Below, one piece after another: positions 7,849 through 16,244 of a stretch of DNA of 61,268 bases. The translations under genes and the position numbers were made by a program. The number at the start of each line of letters is the position of its first letter. The first letter of the stretch is position 1. Origin of the DNA: a virus; the IMG/VR virus record IMGVR_UViG_3300024323_000002, positions 1-61,268 of that record. The stretch is one strand, 5' to 3'. A model generated the notes under the pieces. The model searched no databases, was not told the DNA's origin, and saw only the letters and a list, made by a program, of their open reading frames with translations.

Positions 7849-8365
7849 TGTCGTTAGCCGCTTTCTGCTTTGCGTAAGGCGTGAAGTGGAGATCGAGGTA
7901 GTAAGCTGTCGCGGCGAAGTCCGGATCGTCGAGCAATTCGGGCTTTCGCTGCGCTAGCTTCTTCGGTTCTGCCTTCAGCTGCTTGGTCGCGTTGCAGCTG
8001 ACTCGCTTGCCGATGATGGCCTTCGGCTGAGCGAGACTGGTGCGGAAGAGCTTATTCCAGTCTTCTTTGGCGATCTTGTCTGCGTCTGCCGAGGGGTGCA
8101 GCCCCAAGAGCGCAATCAAAAGCCGCTTGATCTTGCCAGCGGCCATGTCGTTCGACGCCGGGATGTAGAGGTTGCGGACCGTGCCAGGTTCGTGTGTCGT
8201 CGAGTTGAGAACCTTGAAGTCAACGATAAACGCATCGCCCTTCTTGCGTGTTTCGATGCACTTCCAGTCTGTGACTTCGAGCTCATGATTACCGGCTTCT
8301 AGATAGACGCCTTTACCACCACCATCTACCTTCTCGCTATTCAGGTCGAGAGCATGCATACCCAT
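7838..8365 (-). CDS. DUF669-like phage protein (likely ssDNA-associated)
   Basis: The 175-residue protein has the N-terminal pattern of DUF669 proteins: VYLEAGNHELEVTDW followed by KKGDAFIVDFKVL. DUF669 genes often sit in phage recombination and replication cassettes, and a single-strand-binding role has been suggested. Here it lies between SF2 helicase and polymerase, in keeping with that. The C-terminus (AANDNAQ) is short and polar. Confidence 0.65.
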   Translation of the reverse strand: MGMHALDLNSEKVDGGGKGVYLEAGNHELEVTDWKCIETRKKGDAFIVDFKVLNSTTHEPGTVRNLYIPASNDMAAGKIKRLLIALLGLHPSADADKIAKEDWNKLFRTSLAQPKAIIGKRVSCNATKQLKAEPKKLAQRKPELLDDPDFAATAYYLDLHFTPYAKQKAANDNAQ

Positions 8366-8371
8366 AAACGA

Positions 8372-10078
8372 TTACGATCTCCATAGAGGCCCTTTAGGCC
8401 GAGTTGTGTCCACTAACCAGTCGCAGGCCAAGAGCTTGTTCCCTTGGTTCCCACCGAGACTGGCATCAAATTTGGCGCGTTCTAGCGCGCGGTCTATCGC
8501 GTCGATGTGTTGTCCGCAGCTAAAACAAAACGTGACGCTTACGTGCTCGGCGCTCTGGCCCGTGCGGTGGGTGCGACCGATCAGCTGGTTCAATACGTCT
8601 GACTTGGCTGGTGGTGCGACGACGAGGGAGCTGGACCACCTTTGCAAGTTGCGGCCCGTCGAGTTCGACTGAATCGAGAGGACTGCCCCCGTGGGCGAGC
8701 CATACGATTCGATGGAGCCATAGCGTGAGCAGACGCCCAAGCGATGAAAGAACGGAACGCCAGCCATGTGACTGACCGTCTCGCCGAAGTCTGGGTATGG
8801 CGTCCATAGAAGTCCCTTCGTGCTCTGCAGCCAATCGCTGCACCACCTAACAACAACGTCATCGTACCATAGGACCCGATGCGTCGGTCTGAAACTTGGC
8901 TCGATTGCGCGCCACGCAGACAGTTCTTTATTGAGCTCGTGTGATGGATCGGACGCAGCCCGCTCGAGGCTATAAACACTTGGATAAAGTGTGCCCACAT
9001 AAGCATTACAGATCGATGCCCACAGGCGTCTCGCCAGCGCCCACTCGGCGGGTGGGCGTGGATCGATAACCTTCGCGTAACCCAGCCCGAGCTGCCGCAT
9101 GAGCCGCCAGCGCTCCGCGGGCAGTTCCGCGAACTCGTAGTCGCCCAGGTGGCCATGCAGACGAGTGGATTCATATGCGCGCTCGAGTGCGCGAGAAATA
9201 GCCGCCCGGCGCAGTGTGTGTGAGCCGAGGTAAAGGCTGCACGAGACTGACTGCGCGGGGCGATAAACTAGGTGGCCTGGTGTTCTAGCAGCATGCTCTG
9301 CGACCGCCAGGCGAACGTCGTCGAGGCTGACGTCATTGGCAGGGGCGGGACCGACAAATTCGGTTAGGCACCCGGCCTCCAGACGTTGTTCGACGCGCTC
9401 AGATAACGCGCGATGCCATTGATCGAGAGAGTGCCAGCGAGTCGGATAGGGGCTGTTGCTTGGCCCGTGAGCTAGCTTGGCCAAGAACGCGACGTCTCGA
9501 ATGTCGTCATCTCCGGGGGTGCCCGTAAGCAAGACGACTGCCGTGTTCGGGTTGCGCTTCAAGTAGGCCTCGAAGGCCTTGGAGCGCTGCGAGCCAGGCC
9601 GGAACAGATGGGCCTCATCGACGACCACGAGCTCCCACGCGACGTCCAGGTGGCCAGATCGCACTAGGCGCTCGGCGGAGACGTAGGTGAAGTCGTCGAC
9701 TCGGCAGGCCCAATGGGCCGAGGCCTCGGCTATCTCGCGCTTGGTCTTGTCGAGGAGCTGGGCGTAAGTGATGAAGAGGTTGCGTTTAGTGCCCAGAACC
9801 CGGGGCGACAGGGCTCCCACGAGCAGCTTGCCTGCGCCGACGTTCGCGAGCATGCAGAGACGGCGATTAGCTGCCAGGTCAGCCAGCGCGGCTCGCTGGA
9901 CGTCGAACAGGGGCCGACTGCCCAGTGCACATGATAGATCGGTTGACCAAGCACGACGTGGCAGAGCTCGTATGCGTAGAAACTCGGCATCGGGGATGAC
10001 TGCCCTGCCCCAAGGGGCAGCGTCAATGGGCTCGCAGCCTGACTCGGCGCAGAGCTGCTCGAGGAGAGAGCCGGACAT
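8372..10078 (-). CDS. Superfamily 2 (SNF2-like) helicase
   Basis: The 568-residue protein has the full SF2 motif set: ANVGAGKLL (motif I/Walker A), VVVDEAHLF (motif II, DEAH), LLTGTPG (motif III), SNSTGRNLQRW (motif V) and IGRTHRTGQ (motif VI). The last two match the SWI2/SNF2 branch found in many phage replication modules. It should hydrolyse ATP to translocate on or remodel branched DNA. It ends 6 nt before the DUF669-like gene. Confidence 0.85.
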   Translation of the reverse strand: MSGSLLEQLCAESGCEPIDAAPWGRAVIPDAEFLRIRALPRRAWSTDLSCALGSRPLFDVQRAALADLAANRRLCMLANVGAGKLLVGALSPRVLGTKRNLFITYAQLLDKTKREIAEASAHWACRVDDFTYVSAERLVRSGHLDVAWELVVVDEAHLFRPGSQRSKAFEAYLKRNPNTAVVLLTGTPGDDDIRDVAFLAKLAHGPSNSPYPTRWHSLDQWHRALSERVEQRLEAGCLTEFVGPAPANDVSLDDVRLAVAEHAARTPGHLVYRPAQSVSCSLYLGSHTLRRAAISRALERAYESTRLHGHLGDYEFAELPAERWRLMRQLGLGYAKVIDPRPPAEWALARRLWASICNAYVGTLYPSVYSLERAASDPSHELNKELSAWRAIEPSFRPTHRVLWYDDVVVRWCSDWLQSTKGLLWTPYPDFGETVSHMAGVPFFHRLGVCSRYGSIESYGSPTGAVLSIQSNSTGRNLQRWSSSLVVAPPAKSDVLNQLIGRTHRTGQSAEHVSVTFCFSCGQHIDAIDRALERAKFDASLGGNQGNKLLACDWLVDTTRPKGPLWRS

Positions 10079-10086
10079 CCGGCCCG

Positions 10087-10341
10087 CTAGACCTTAGCAC
10101 GCAAACCCGCGCTGACGTACTTCTCTCGGAGCGTCTTCTTGTCGGCCTCGGTGCACGTGATCAGCTCGACGACGCTGGCGAGGAACGTCTTGGTGATGGC
10201 GTCTTGCCGCTCGCTGTAGGCCTGCAGAGCATCGGCCACCGTAGTCACGTCTTTGCGAGCCAGGTACCGGCACCCGAGGTCCCAAACGACTGCCAAGAGA
10301 AAGACAGCGATGACCATGCACATGATGCCAAGCTCAAGCAT
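10087..10341 (-). CDS. Small membrane-anchored protein, 84 residues
   Basis: One hydrophobic segment at about residues 4-22 (GIMCMVIAVFLLAVVW) is followed by a soluble, helical C-terminus of about 60 residues. It overlaps the upstream gene by 8 nt. Function unknown. Confidence 0.6.
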   Translation of the reverse strand: MLELGIMCMVIAVFLLAVVWDLGCRYLARKDVTTVADALQAYSERQDAITKTFLASVVELITCTEADKKTLREKYVSAGLRAKV

Positions 10342-10567
10342 CGTCGCCCTCGCCTAGCTTGATGATGTTGCGGCTGATCTCGAGGCTGATCATGTCGAGG
10401 TCCAGCGCGGCCTCACGCACGGCCGATGGCTTGGACCGGCCGTTGGTGAGCTCGCGCTGGTGCTCGAACTTGCCGTCTATCACGGCGATGCGATGGGCGC
10501 CGTAGCGGCCTGTTTTGTCTTTGGTGACGATGACGCCAACCGCGTCGGTGATGCTAGGGGTTGCCAT
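10334..10567 (-). CDS. Hypothetical protein, 77 residues
   Basis: It is not recognised. A beta-rich first half (GVIVTKDKTGRYGAHR) precedes a helical second half. Its first 88 nt overlap the 3' end of the serine recombinase gene in another frame. Confidence 0.5.
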   Translation of the reverse strand: MATPSITDAVGVIVTKDKTGRYGAHRIAVIDGKFEHQRELTNGRSKPSAVREAALDLDMISLEISRNIIKLGEGDDA

Positions 10568-11322
10568 ATGTATGTTCTGAAGTAGGGCCGGAGCCAGTGC
10601 CGGATCTCCTGGAAACTGTGCTTGCTGACGCGGTGAACGCGGGTCTGCTTCTCGCGCCGGTGGTAGTAAAACGTCACCGTTGTCTCGTCGATCTTGGGGA
10701 AGCCCTGTTCGGCGAGGTACTGGTAAATCTGCGGGGACGTCTGCCCATACGAGCGCAGGTACTCAACAACATAATGTAGCACCGCGGCTTGAGCTGCCTT
10801 GTGCTTTGGGGGGCGCCCCAACGTCGCGCCGTGTTTTCTCAAGACGGCGAGTGCTTGGCGGGTGCGCCAGCCGATGAGCTCGCGTTCGTATTGAGCTATA
10901 GTCTTGAGTATGTTGCGCAACAGCGACCGCTGCGGGCTGTCTGGCTCGTCGGGGTCCTCGCCACAGGAGTAGACCGCCGCCCCAGATTTGCTGATGAAAT
11001 ACTCACAAAAGCCGTCGATCTTCGTGTCGCGCGAGAAGCGATCTCGCAGAGCGATCACGACATAGTCAACGGCCCGACTGCCGACAAACTGAAGGCACTC
11101 ACGTAGGCCCGGTCTTTCGATAGGGTCAGTGTCACCGTGCACGCCTTCATCAATGAACCACTTCTTGACCTCGACTTTGTACAGCTTCGCCCACTTTTCG
11201 ATCAGGTCTCTCTGCGCTTCGATAGACAGAGCCTGTTCGCCGGTGCTGGTACGCAGATAGGCACAAGCCCACCGTGTTTTACGACCCGAGGTGTTGTCTT
11301 GGTTGCGGCCTACTCGTCCCAT
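10480..11322 (-). CDS. Serine recombinase, resolvase/invertase type
   Basis: The 280-residue protein starts with a resolvase catalytic domain: AYLRTSTGEQ contains the nucleophilic serine, and ALRDRFSRD holds the conserved arginines. After YERELIGWRTRQAL and LGRPPK comes a helix-turn-helix (about residues 185-225). It lacks the zinc ribbon and coiled coil of large serine integrases, so multimer resolution or inversion is more likely than integration. The last 30 residues are low complexity and overlap the next gene. It is divergent from the primase gene with 37 bp between. Confidence 0.8.
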   Translation of the reverse strand: MGRVGRNQDNTSGRKTRWACAYLRTSTGEQALSIEAQRDLIEKWAKLYKVEVKKWFIDEGVHGDTDPIERPGLRECLQFVGSRAVDYVVIALRDRFSRDTKIDGFCEYFISKSGAAVYSCGEDPDEPDSPQRSLLRNILKTIAQYERELIGWRTRQALAVLRKHGATLGRPPKHKAAQAAVLHYVVEYLRSYGQTSPQIYQYLAEQGFPKIDETTVTFYYHRREKQTRVHRVSKHSFQEIRHWLRPYFRTYIWQPLASPTRLASSSPKTKQAATAPIASP

Positions 11323-11359
11323 TGCTCAGTTAGCTCCTATCTAGAAAGAAACGATCAAC

Positions 11360-13513
11360 ATGCTCGATATTACCACGTTTCAGCAAAAGAACTACGCTCA
11401 CGGACAGAAAACCACCTTAGATTTCGCCGCTTTCTCCAGACTTTTCGCGCCGGATTCACTGACATGGCTCGAGGGCGAGCCGACGAAGGAGGCGATCGAG
11501 GAGGCAAAGGACCGCTCGCCGTTGTGGTGCCCCAGCGTCTTCGAGGGGGACAAGCGCTCAGCCAAGACCGTCGTCGGGTCGTCTGCCCTGGTGTTCGATC
11601 TCGATCGAGAGGGCGAGGCTGACGGCGTGCGGCTCGAGGGCGTGCTCGGCTGCCTCGAAGGAGTCGATTGCTGGTGCGTGCACTCGACGGCCAAGGGCGC
11701 CCTGCTCTCCCCGGGCCGGACCAAGCTACGCGTGATCCTGCCTTTGGCGCGGGCCGTCGATGCCCAGATGTACAGAAAACTGTGGCACTCGGTCAGAGAT
11801 GAGTTGGGCCTGCCGGCTGACGAGACGAAGGTTGGGCCAGAGTCGTGCTTCTTTCTGCCGAGCGTCTTTTCGGCGCATAGAGACCGGTACGTATACGTCT
11901 GCCGAGACGGCGCCCCACTAGAAGTCGGTAACGGGATAGTCTCACTCGACCTGAATGGCGCCGGGCTGGGTAGCCAGATTGAACGGCACATCGAGCGCAT
12001 CAGGACCGTACGCGTCAATAAGGCTAACGCCCTGGTGGAATCTGGAACGGGGTTGGGGGCTATCTGGGTGCGGTCGGGCCAGTCGACATTCGGCAAGGAA
12101 GACAGCTGGCTAGCGGTCGAACAGGCGCTGCGTAGCAACAAGGTTATGGTCTCGGGCGTTGACGACTGGCTTGAAGCTAGGGGCCATTTCGAACGCGGTT
12201 GGGACTACGGCGTCAAGGTACAGCAGGAGGAGAACGCTACAGTCGTAGCGAATGACAACGGTCGGGTTGCCAACACCGACCGTAACCTGATTCTGATTCT
12301 GCAGGGGCTAGACTGCATGGGTGTTGATAGGCGCAAGCAGGTCGCCGTCTACACCGCTAGGTGCCCATGGGCTATCTCGGCGAAGCCTGGTGACGAGATA
12401 CCCGAGACAGACGCTGCAGAGCTGGTCAAATGGCTGGGGTCTGAGTACCGACTAAATGTAACTGTGTCGAAAGCCGTAGACCTGATGTTCAGGATAGCTG
12501 AACAAAAGAAGGTCGACTGCCTACATGATTACATCATGCGCATGACGGGACCAACTGACCTGACGCTAGCTAGACAGCTTCTATCTACCTTGCTCATTGA
12601 GCTGATGGAAGCTGATGATACGCCGATCAACCGAGCGATTAGTCTCCGTTGGCATATAGGTCTGGTAGCTAGACAGATGAAGCCTGGTGTCAAGTTTGAC
12701 AATGCTATCGTGCTGGTCGGGAAACAAGGTGTGGGCAAAAGTAGCTATCTGCGCGAGCTGTTTCCCGAAGAACTGCAGCTTTGTTGCTTTTCCGACAGTG
12801 TCAGTGTCGATGGTCGCGATGCAGCGCTCGCCTATTCGCGCTTCGCCATAGTTGAATATGGCGAGCTAGCTCACATGACGCGTAAAGGCATCGAGGCGAT
12901 CAAGCAGGAGCTGTCTGCCAGGGAAGCGACGGTCCGGCCAGCTTACGCTAGGGTAGCTAGGACATTGCTACGAACCGCCGCGATTGCTGGTACCACGAAC
13001 GAAGGTGAGTTTCTCGTCGATGTCGAGAATCGCCGGTTCTGGCCCGTCGTCGTTGGTCGACTCGACTTGAATCGACTCCGACAGTTGAGGGGGATGATCT
13101 GGGCGGCGGGTAGGGCGCTCTTCGAGGCTGGCGAGCCGTGGTGGCTCTCTGATGAGGAGTCTGGGTGGCTGCTCGGCGCGCATGAAAACCACGAGTTCGG
13201 CGACCCATGGACAGACATGGTGGCGCGGTGGCTCTCGCTGCCTGTCTCGGCGAAGGTCTGGGGGGAGGACTCGCTCGAGGCTGGCCAAGTCGTAGACGGC
13301 AAGTGGGTGGCTGTTCGTATGGCTGATTTAGGTGTCGCGGTCGGTCTAACGGGCGCAATGTCGATGGCCGACTCGAGGCGTCTCGGGGGGGTTATGCGCA
13401 AGCTTGGGTGGGAGAAAAGTCGGGGTGCGAGGCAGGGAAACTTGGATCGCCGTACGATGGTCTGGAAGAGGCGCGACGGTGATCCAGCGCGCGACGGTGA
13501 TCCAAAACCGTGA
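11360..13513 (+). CDS. Primase-helicase replication protein (prim/pol-like plus VapE-like)
   Basis: The 717-residue protein has two parts. Residues about 70-200 look like an archaeo-eukaryotic primase-polymerase domain: ALVFDLDREGE carries the metal-binding acidic pair, and CVHSTAKGALLSPGR plus LRVILPLAR follow the family pattern. Residues about 440-600 form a VapE/D5-like P-loop ATPase with LVGKQGVGKSS (Walker A), AIVEYGEL (Walker B) and AGTTNEGEFL (sensor region). It probably opens and primes the adjacent iteron origin. Two iterons encode its repeated C-terminal RDGDPARDGDP. The start has only a weak ribosome site. Confidence 0.85.
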   Translation: MLDITTFQQKNYAHGQKTTLDFAAFSRLFAPDSLTWLEGEPTKEAIEEAKDRSPLWCPSVFEGDKRSAKTVVGSSALVFDLDREGEADGVRLEGVLGCLEGVDCWCVHSTAKGALLSPGRTKLRVILPLARAVDAQMYRKLWHSVRDELGLPADETKVGPESCFFLPSVFSAHRDRYVYVCRDGAPLEVGNGIVSLDLNGAGLGSQIERHIERIRTVRVNKANALVESGTGLGAIWVRSGQSTFGKEDSWLAVEQALRSNKVMVSGVDDWLEARGHFERGWDYGVKVQQEENATVVANDNGRVANTDRNLILILQGLDCMGVDRRKQVAVYTARCPWAISAKPGDEIPETDAAELVKWLGSEYRLNVTVSKAVDLMFRIAEQKKVDCLHDYIMRMTGPTDLTLARQLLSTLLIELMEADDTPINRAISLRWHIGLVARQMKPGVKFDNAIVLVGKQGVGKSSYLRELFPEELQLCCFSDSVSVDGRDAALAYSRFAIVEYGELAHMTRKGIEAIKQELSAREATVRPAYARVARTLLRTAAIAGTTNEGEFLVDVENRRFWPVVVGRLDLNRLRQLRGMIWAAGRALFEAGEPWWLSDEESGWLLGAHENHEFGDPWTDMVARWLSLPVSAKVWGEDSLEAGQVVDGKWVAVRMADLGVAVGLTGAMSMADSRRLGGVMRKLGWEKSRGARQGNLDRRTMVWKRRDGDPARDGDPKP

Positions 13514-13768
13514 AAAGTGGATCACCGTGGATCACCCTAGGATCACCGTTGTCGACTCGGACGGTGATCCAACAAATTGTCAACGAAAGCAGAGGGTTAT
13601 AGTAGTGGATCACTGTGGATCACTGTATATCTATAAACATTCTAGCTATAAGCGTAATAGGGGTATATATAGCCCAATATAGCTATAGATAGCCATGCCA
13701 AGACACCATACCCACTCCCACGCGCTAAGTGGGTGATCTACGGTGATCCACGGTGATCCAGTGATCCA
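13476..13768. other. Iteron-type replication origin
   Basis: About twelve copies of an 11-bp unit, ACGGTGATCCA (TGGATCACCGT on the other strand), cluster here: direct at 13476, 13494, 13561, 13740 and 13750; inverted at 13518, 13528 (last base pairs varied), 13539, 13606 and 13616; degenerate at 13730 and 13760. Several neighbours share their end base. Between the two groups lies an AT-rich stretch (about 13622-13697) suited to strand opening, and a 7-bp hairpin (13710-13734). This layout, beside a primase-helicase gene, is that of an iteron-controlled theta origin. Confidence 0.85.
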
Positions 13769-13769
13769 A

Positions 13770-13839
13770 CCGCCGTTCTGCTGGTTGCAGACGTCTGCCT
13801 TATATGCAGGGTTCGCTGGTTCGATCCCAGCACGGCGGA
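13770..13839 (+). tRNA. tRNA-Ile (anticodon UAU), short D arm
   Basis: The acceptor stem CCGCCGT (13770-13776) pairs perfectly with ACGGCGG (13832-13838). The T arm is GCTGG-TTCGATC-CCAGC. The anticodon stem TCTGC/GCAGG encloses loop CTTATAT, giving anticodon UAU (Ile, codon AUA). The discriminator is A and CCA is not encoded. The D region is only 17 nt and non-standard (TCTGC-TGGTT-GCAGA), so the molecule is about 70 nt and its function is not certain. It lies directly after the last iteron. Confidence 0.72.
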
Positions 13840-13841
13840 CC

Positions 13842-14240
13842 TCAGTTTTGACCGCCAAGTTTGTCGGGGCGGGAGTCGGTCCCCCCGAACGGCGGATCGA
13901 CCAAAGAGTCGCCCATCTGCTCCTTGATCTGCTTGTGCAGTCGGCCGAAGAAGCTGGACCAGTCGCCACAGATTGACCGGATGCTCGAGATCATGTGGAT
14001 GGTCGACTCGGTGGCTCGGCGCCCCGACTCGGTCGAGCCGCGGACCTGCAAGACGAACCCGTCAGGGTGGGGCGCCAGCATGGCCCATTTCGGCAGCACG
14101 AAGCGCCAGGCGGCGCTTTCCTTCGAGACGAGCACGACCACGCCCCCCAGGTCGTACTTCTTGAGTATACGCTCGACTTCGTCGGCGATAGTGGTTCGGA
14201 GCTTATGTTGATCTGCGTCGTCGAGATTGCGTTTAGGCAT
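13842..14240 (-). CDS. Hypothetical protein, 132 residues
   Basis: It is not recognised. A helical N-terminus (DEVERILKKYDLGG) leads into a beta-rich middle. It ends two bases from the tRNA and is divergent from the 14256 gene, with 15 bp between their starts. Confidence 0.55.
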   Translation of the reverse strand: MPKRNLDDADQHKLRTTIADEVERILKKYDLGGVVVLVSKESAAWRFVLPKWAMLAPHPDGFVLQVRGSTESGRRATESTIHMISSIRSICGDWSSFFGRLHKQIKEQMGDSLVDPPFGGTDSRPDKLGGQN

Positions 14241-14255
14241 GGTCTATTGTGCCGC

Positions 14256-14528
14256 ATGCCGAAGACGATGACCGCCAACGAAACGATGAAAGTGGCCCTC
14301 AAGTTCGTGGCGAAGATCGTCGCGACGATCGGCGAGCATGATCTAGGCCCTGCAGGCTCAGATCGACTCGCGGTTACGATCGGGTGCCTGCTGCTTTCGG
14401 CTGCGGCCGACTTGCAGAAGTTCAAGACACGCGAGCAGTTCATGGCAGACGTCATCGAGCATCTGAAGGGCGCCCCTAGGATCAACGTGGAGATGTGGAT
14501 AGAAGAGCGCGAGACGACGCAACACTAG
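14256..14528 (+). CDS. Hypothetical helical protein, 90 residues
   Basis: ATG 14256 is chosen rather than the longer open frame, whose upstream part is antisense to the 13842 gene. The protein is largely helical (MTANETMKVALKFVAK at the N-terminus). Unknown function. Its stop is followed at once by the palindrome at 14527-14545. Confidence 0.55.
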   Translation: MPKTMTANETMKVALKFVAKIVATIGEHDLGPAGSDRLAVTIGCLLLSAAADLQKFKTREQFMADVIEHLKGAPRINVEMWIEERETTQH

Positions 14529-14545
14529 CTAGATAGCGTCTAGCT
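14527..14545. promoter_or_regulatory. Palindromic operator candidate with extended -10 promoter
   Basis: AGCTAGA-TAGCG-TCTAGCT has 7-bp arms, the best copy of the dispersed CTAGA-N5-TCTAG element. An extended -10 sequence (TG-C-TATGAT, 14558-14566) follows, so the palindrome covers the -35 region. The predicted transcript start is within a few bases of ATG 14577, and no ribosome site is seen. Confidence 0.6.
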
Positions 14546-14576
14546 ATAAGTGCGGCGTGCTATGATCTAAGCGGGA

Positions 14577-15179
14577 ATGTCCGCTTCGTTCGAGCTCTTG
14601 CCTGCTATCTCGCCGCCCCTGTTCGACAACGTCGTGCGCTCTGACGTAGACACCGCGGACAAGTTGCTTCCGTTGCCGCCAGGCATCACGTATTTCGAGG
14701 CCGACCAGCTCGTTTACCTCAATGTGGTGCCATTGAACGAGGTCGAGTCGTTTTGGGGCCAGATGCCGATAGAGGCCCAGACGCCATATCTGATCGGCGT
14801 GGCGGCGAAGTCGCAGATCGACATGTTCGCGGCTACGACCGCAACGGTGCGGACTTACTCAGTCGTCGGAGACAAGAACAAGGTCGAATGGGTGCCGATG
14901 CAGGCGCCCGAATACGTCGTGACGTACACTGCCACCTCGACACCAACGATCTTTGATCTTGGCATCACGACACGCGCCGAGATTTATATCTCTCCGGCGG
15001 TGAAGGTATACGTCGCGTTTGACCGGCTAGGCGGTAGCGCCTTTGCAACGAACCCCATCCCTGTTTATCCTGCTTCGCCGATGCGCTTCACGCTCGGACC
15101 GCAGTCGAGGCGCATGAGTTTGCATACGGATGTAGGCCCAACTGATGTGACGATAAGCTACATTGGGAAAGCTAGATAG
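14577..15179 (+). CDS. Virion-associated protein candidate, 200 residues
   Basis: A beta-rich, serine/threonine/proline-containing sequence with no recognised domain. It opens the fibre cassette (14.6-19.9 kb) and is followed without gap by two similar beta-rich genes, suggesting a baseplate or fibre-attachment component. There is no Shine-Dalgarno site; the start lies about ten bases after an extended -10 promoter. Confidence 0.6.
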   Translation: MSASFELLPAISPPLFDNVVRSDVDTADKLLPLPPGITYFEADQLVYLNVVPLNEVESFWGQMPIEAQTPYLIGVAAKSQIDMFAATTATVRTYSVVGDKNKVEWVPMQAPEYVVTYTATSTPTIFDLGITTRAEIYISPAVKVYVAFDRLGGSAFATNPIPVYPASPMRFTLGPQSRRMSLHTDVGPTDVTISYIGKAR

Positions 15180-15476
15180 ATGCTATATAGCAAGATTATA
15201 CAAGGGCAGAAGCGGGTGTATGGCGGGCAGCTAAGTGGCGAGCATGTGATCGATTTCGAGCTTATCGGGGCGAATGACGTGCTGCTCTATTTCAGCAAGC
15301 CAGGCGTATGCTTGTTTGGTCCGACTGCGGCTGACGTGACAGGCGCTCCAACGGAAAACTGCTTCGTGATAAATGATTTGGGGAACTATCGCTTTACGGT
15401 CAATCGCGATTCGCGATTCTTGCTCGTTCGGCCCATCCCTTCTGTGACCTGGTCCGTGTTCATGAGCCTCGTATGA
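15180..15476 (+). CDS. Hypothetical structural protein, 98 residues
   Basis: A small beta-rich protein (DFELIGANDVLLYFS) resembling a single beta-sandwich by composition. It begins at the base after the preceding stop and overlaps the next gene by 4 nt. Probable fibre-cassette component; family not recognised. Confidence 0.6.
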   Translation: MLYSKIIQGQKRVYGGQLSGEHVIDFELIGANDVLLYFSKPGVCLFGPTAADVTGAPTENCFVINDLGNYRFTVNRDSRFLLVRPIPSVTWSVFMSLV

Positions 15477-16114
15477 TTGCCTTTTCTCCGCTCATCGATC
15501 CGCCGACCAATGTCAGCGAGTTCACGTTCACAGCGACGAAGTCTGTGGTCGGGCCGATCAGCCCAGGCGTGAAACTCGTGGCCGCCTCGGCGCCGGTGCA
15601 GCTGGCGTGGGGGAGTCAAGAGTCGGCCCCGCTCAACGTGCCGTTCTATTTCAACGCCAAGCCGCAGGTGTTCAAAGTGGGCAGTGCTGCGCCCTACCTG
15701 GCCGGCACAGGCGACTCGGTGGTGAGTCTCTATGACATCGGAACTGTGTGGAGCTGCGAGCCGCCTCGAGTCCCGAGGCACGCGTTCACGCTTTTCGATG
15801 CCGACTACTACTACGAGCTGAGCATCCATACGGCGACCGAGGTTCTCTTCCAGGTAGACACCAACACGTCGATAGCGTTTGCCGATACTTTCGTGAAGCT
15901 GCTCACGGCGAAGTACTTTCCGATCAAGTCGAAGGTGATATACCGCTGGCGCCTAGATAACGCGCATCGGTTCGTGCACTTCGACTTCGCGACGGCCAAC
16001 ATTGCCTCAGACCGCGAGTTCACAGCTGTACGCCGATTCGAGGGCTTCACCGCTGCTCGTAAGAAAGCACTCAGAGCAAATGCCAAAAGCAAGAAGTCAG
16101 GCGCAGGCGCGTAA
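15473..16114 (+). CDS. Hypothetical structural protein, 213 residues
   Basis: A beta-rich body ends in a basic lysine/arginine tail (residues about 190-213). It overlaps its neighbours on both sides (4 nt upstream, 35 nt downstream), consistent with a translationally coupled fibre cassette. Family not recognised. Confidence 0.6.
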   Translation: MIAFSPLIDPPTNVSEFTFTATKSVVGPISPGVKLVAASAPVQLAWGSQESAPLNVPFYFNAKPQVFKVGSAAPYLAGTGDSVVSLYDIGTVWSCEPPRVPRHAFTLFDADYYYELSIHTATEVLFQVDTNTSIAFADTFVKLLTAKYFPIKSKVIYRWRLDNAHRFVHFDFATANIASDREFTAVRRFEGFTAARKKALRANAKSKKSGAGA

Positions 16115-16223
16115 GTTCGGCGCGCTCTTTTCAGAGGGCAAGATATCTAGACCAGAGCTCGAAGCACGAGTGAAGGGCGTCAAGGTGTCGAAGCTACCTA
16201 TGCGTGTAAAGAAGAAGAAGTGA
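16080..16223 (+). CDS. Small basic protein, DUF3008-like, 47 residues
   Basis: It begins MPKARSQAQARKFGAL and ends LPMRVKKKK. This pattern (S-x-A-Q-x-R-x-x-G near the start and L-P-x-R-V-K at the end) is typical of very small phage proteins near structural genes, often annotated DUF3008. The role is unknown. It overlaps the end of the previous gene by 35 nt. Confidence 0.6.
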   Translation: MPKARSQAQARKFGALFSEGKISRPELEARVKGVKVSKLPMRVKKKK

Positions 16224-16229
16224 GTCATG

Positions 16230-16244
16230 CTAGAATCTATCTAG
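16230..16244. promoter_or_regulatory. Palindromic operator candidate at the fibre start codon
   Basis: CTAGA-ATCTA-TCTAG abuts ATG 16245. The left arm overlaps a possible extended -10 (TG-C-TAGAAT), which would place transcription start at about the ATG. There is no Shine-Dalgarno sequence. Confidence 0.55.

Noticed and set aside
10480-11322. Large serine integrase
   Set aside because: Only 280 residues, with no recombinase zinc-ribbon or coiled-coil domain.
11398-12141. Minus-strand ORF of 247 codons
   Set aside because: Ser/Arg/Pro-rich shadow of the primase-helicase gene.
13404-13682. Plus-strand ORF of 92 codons over the iterons
   Set aside because: Its sequence is mostly translated iterons and AT-rich DNA; the region is better explained as an origin.
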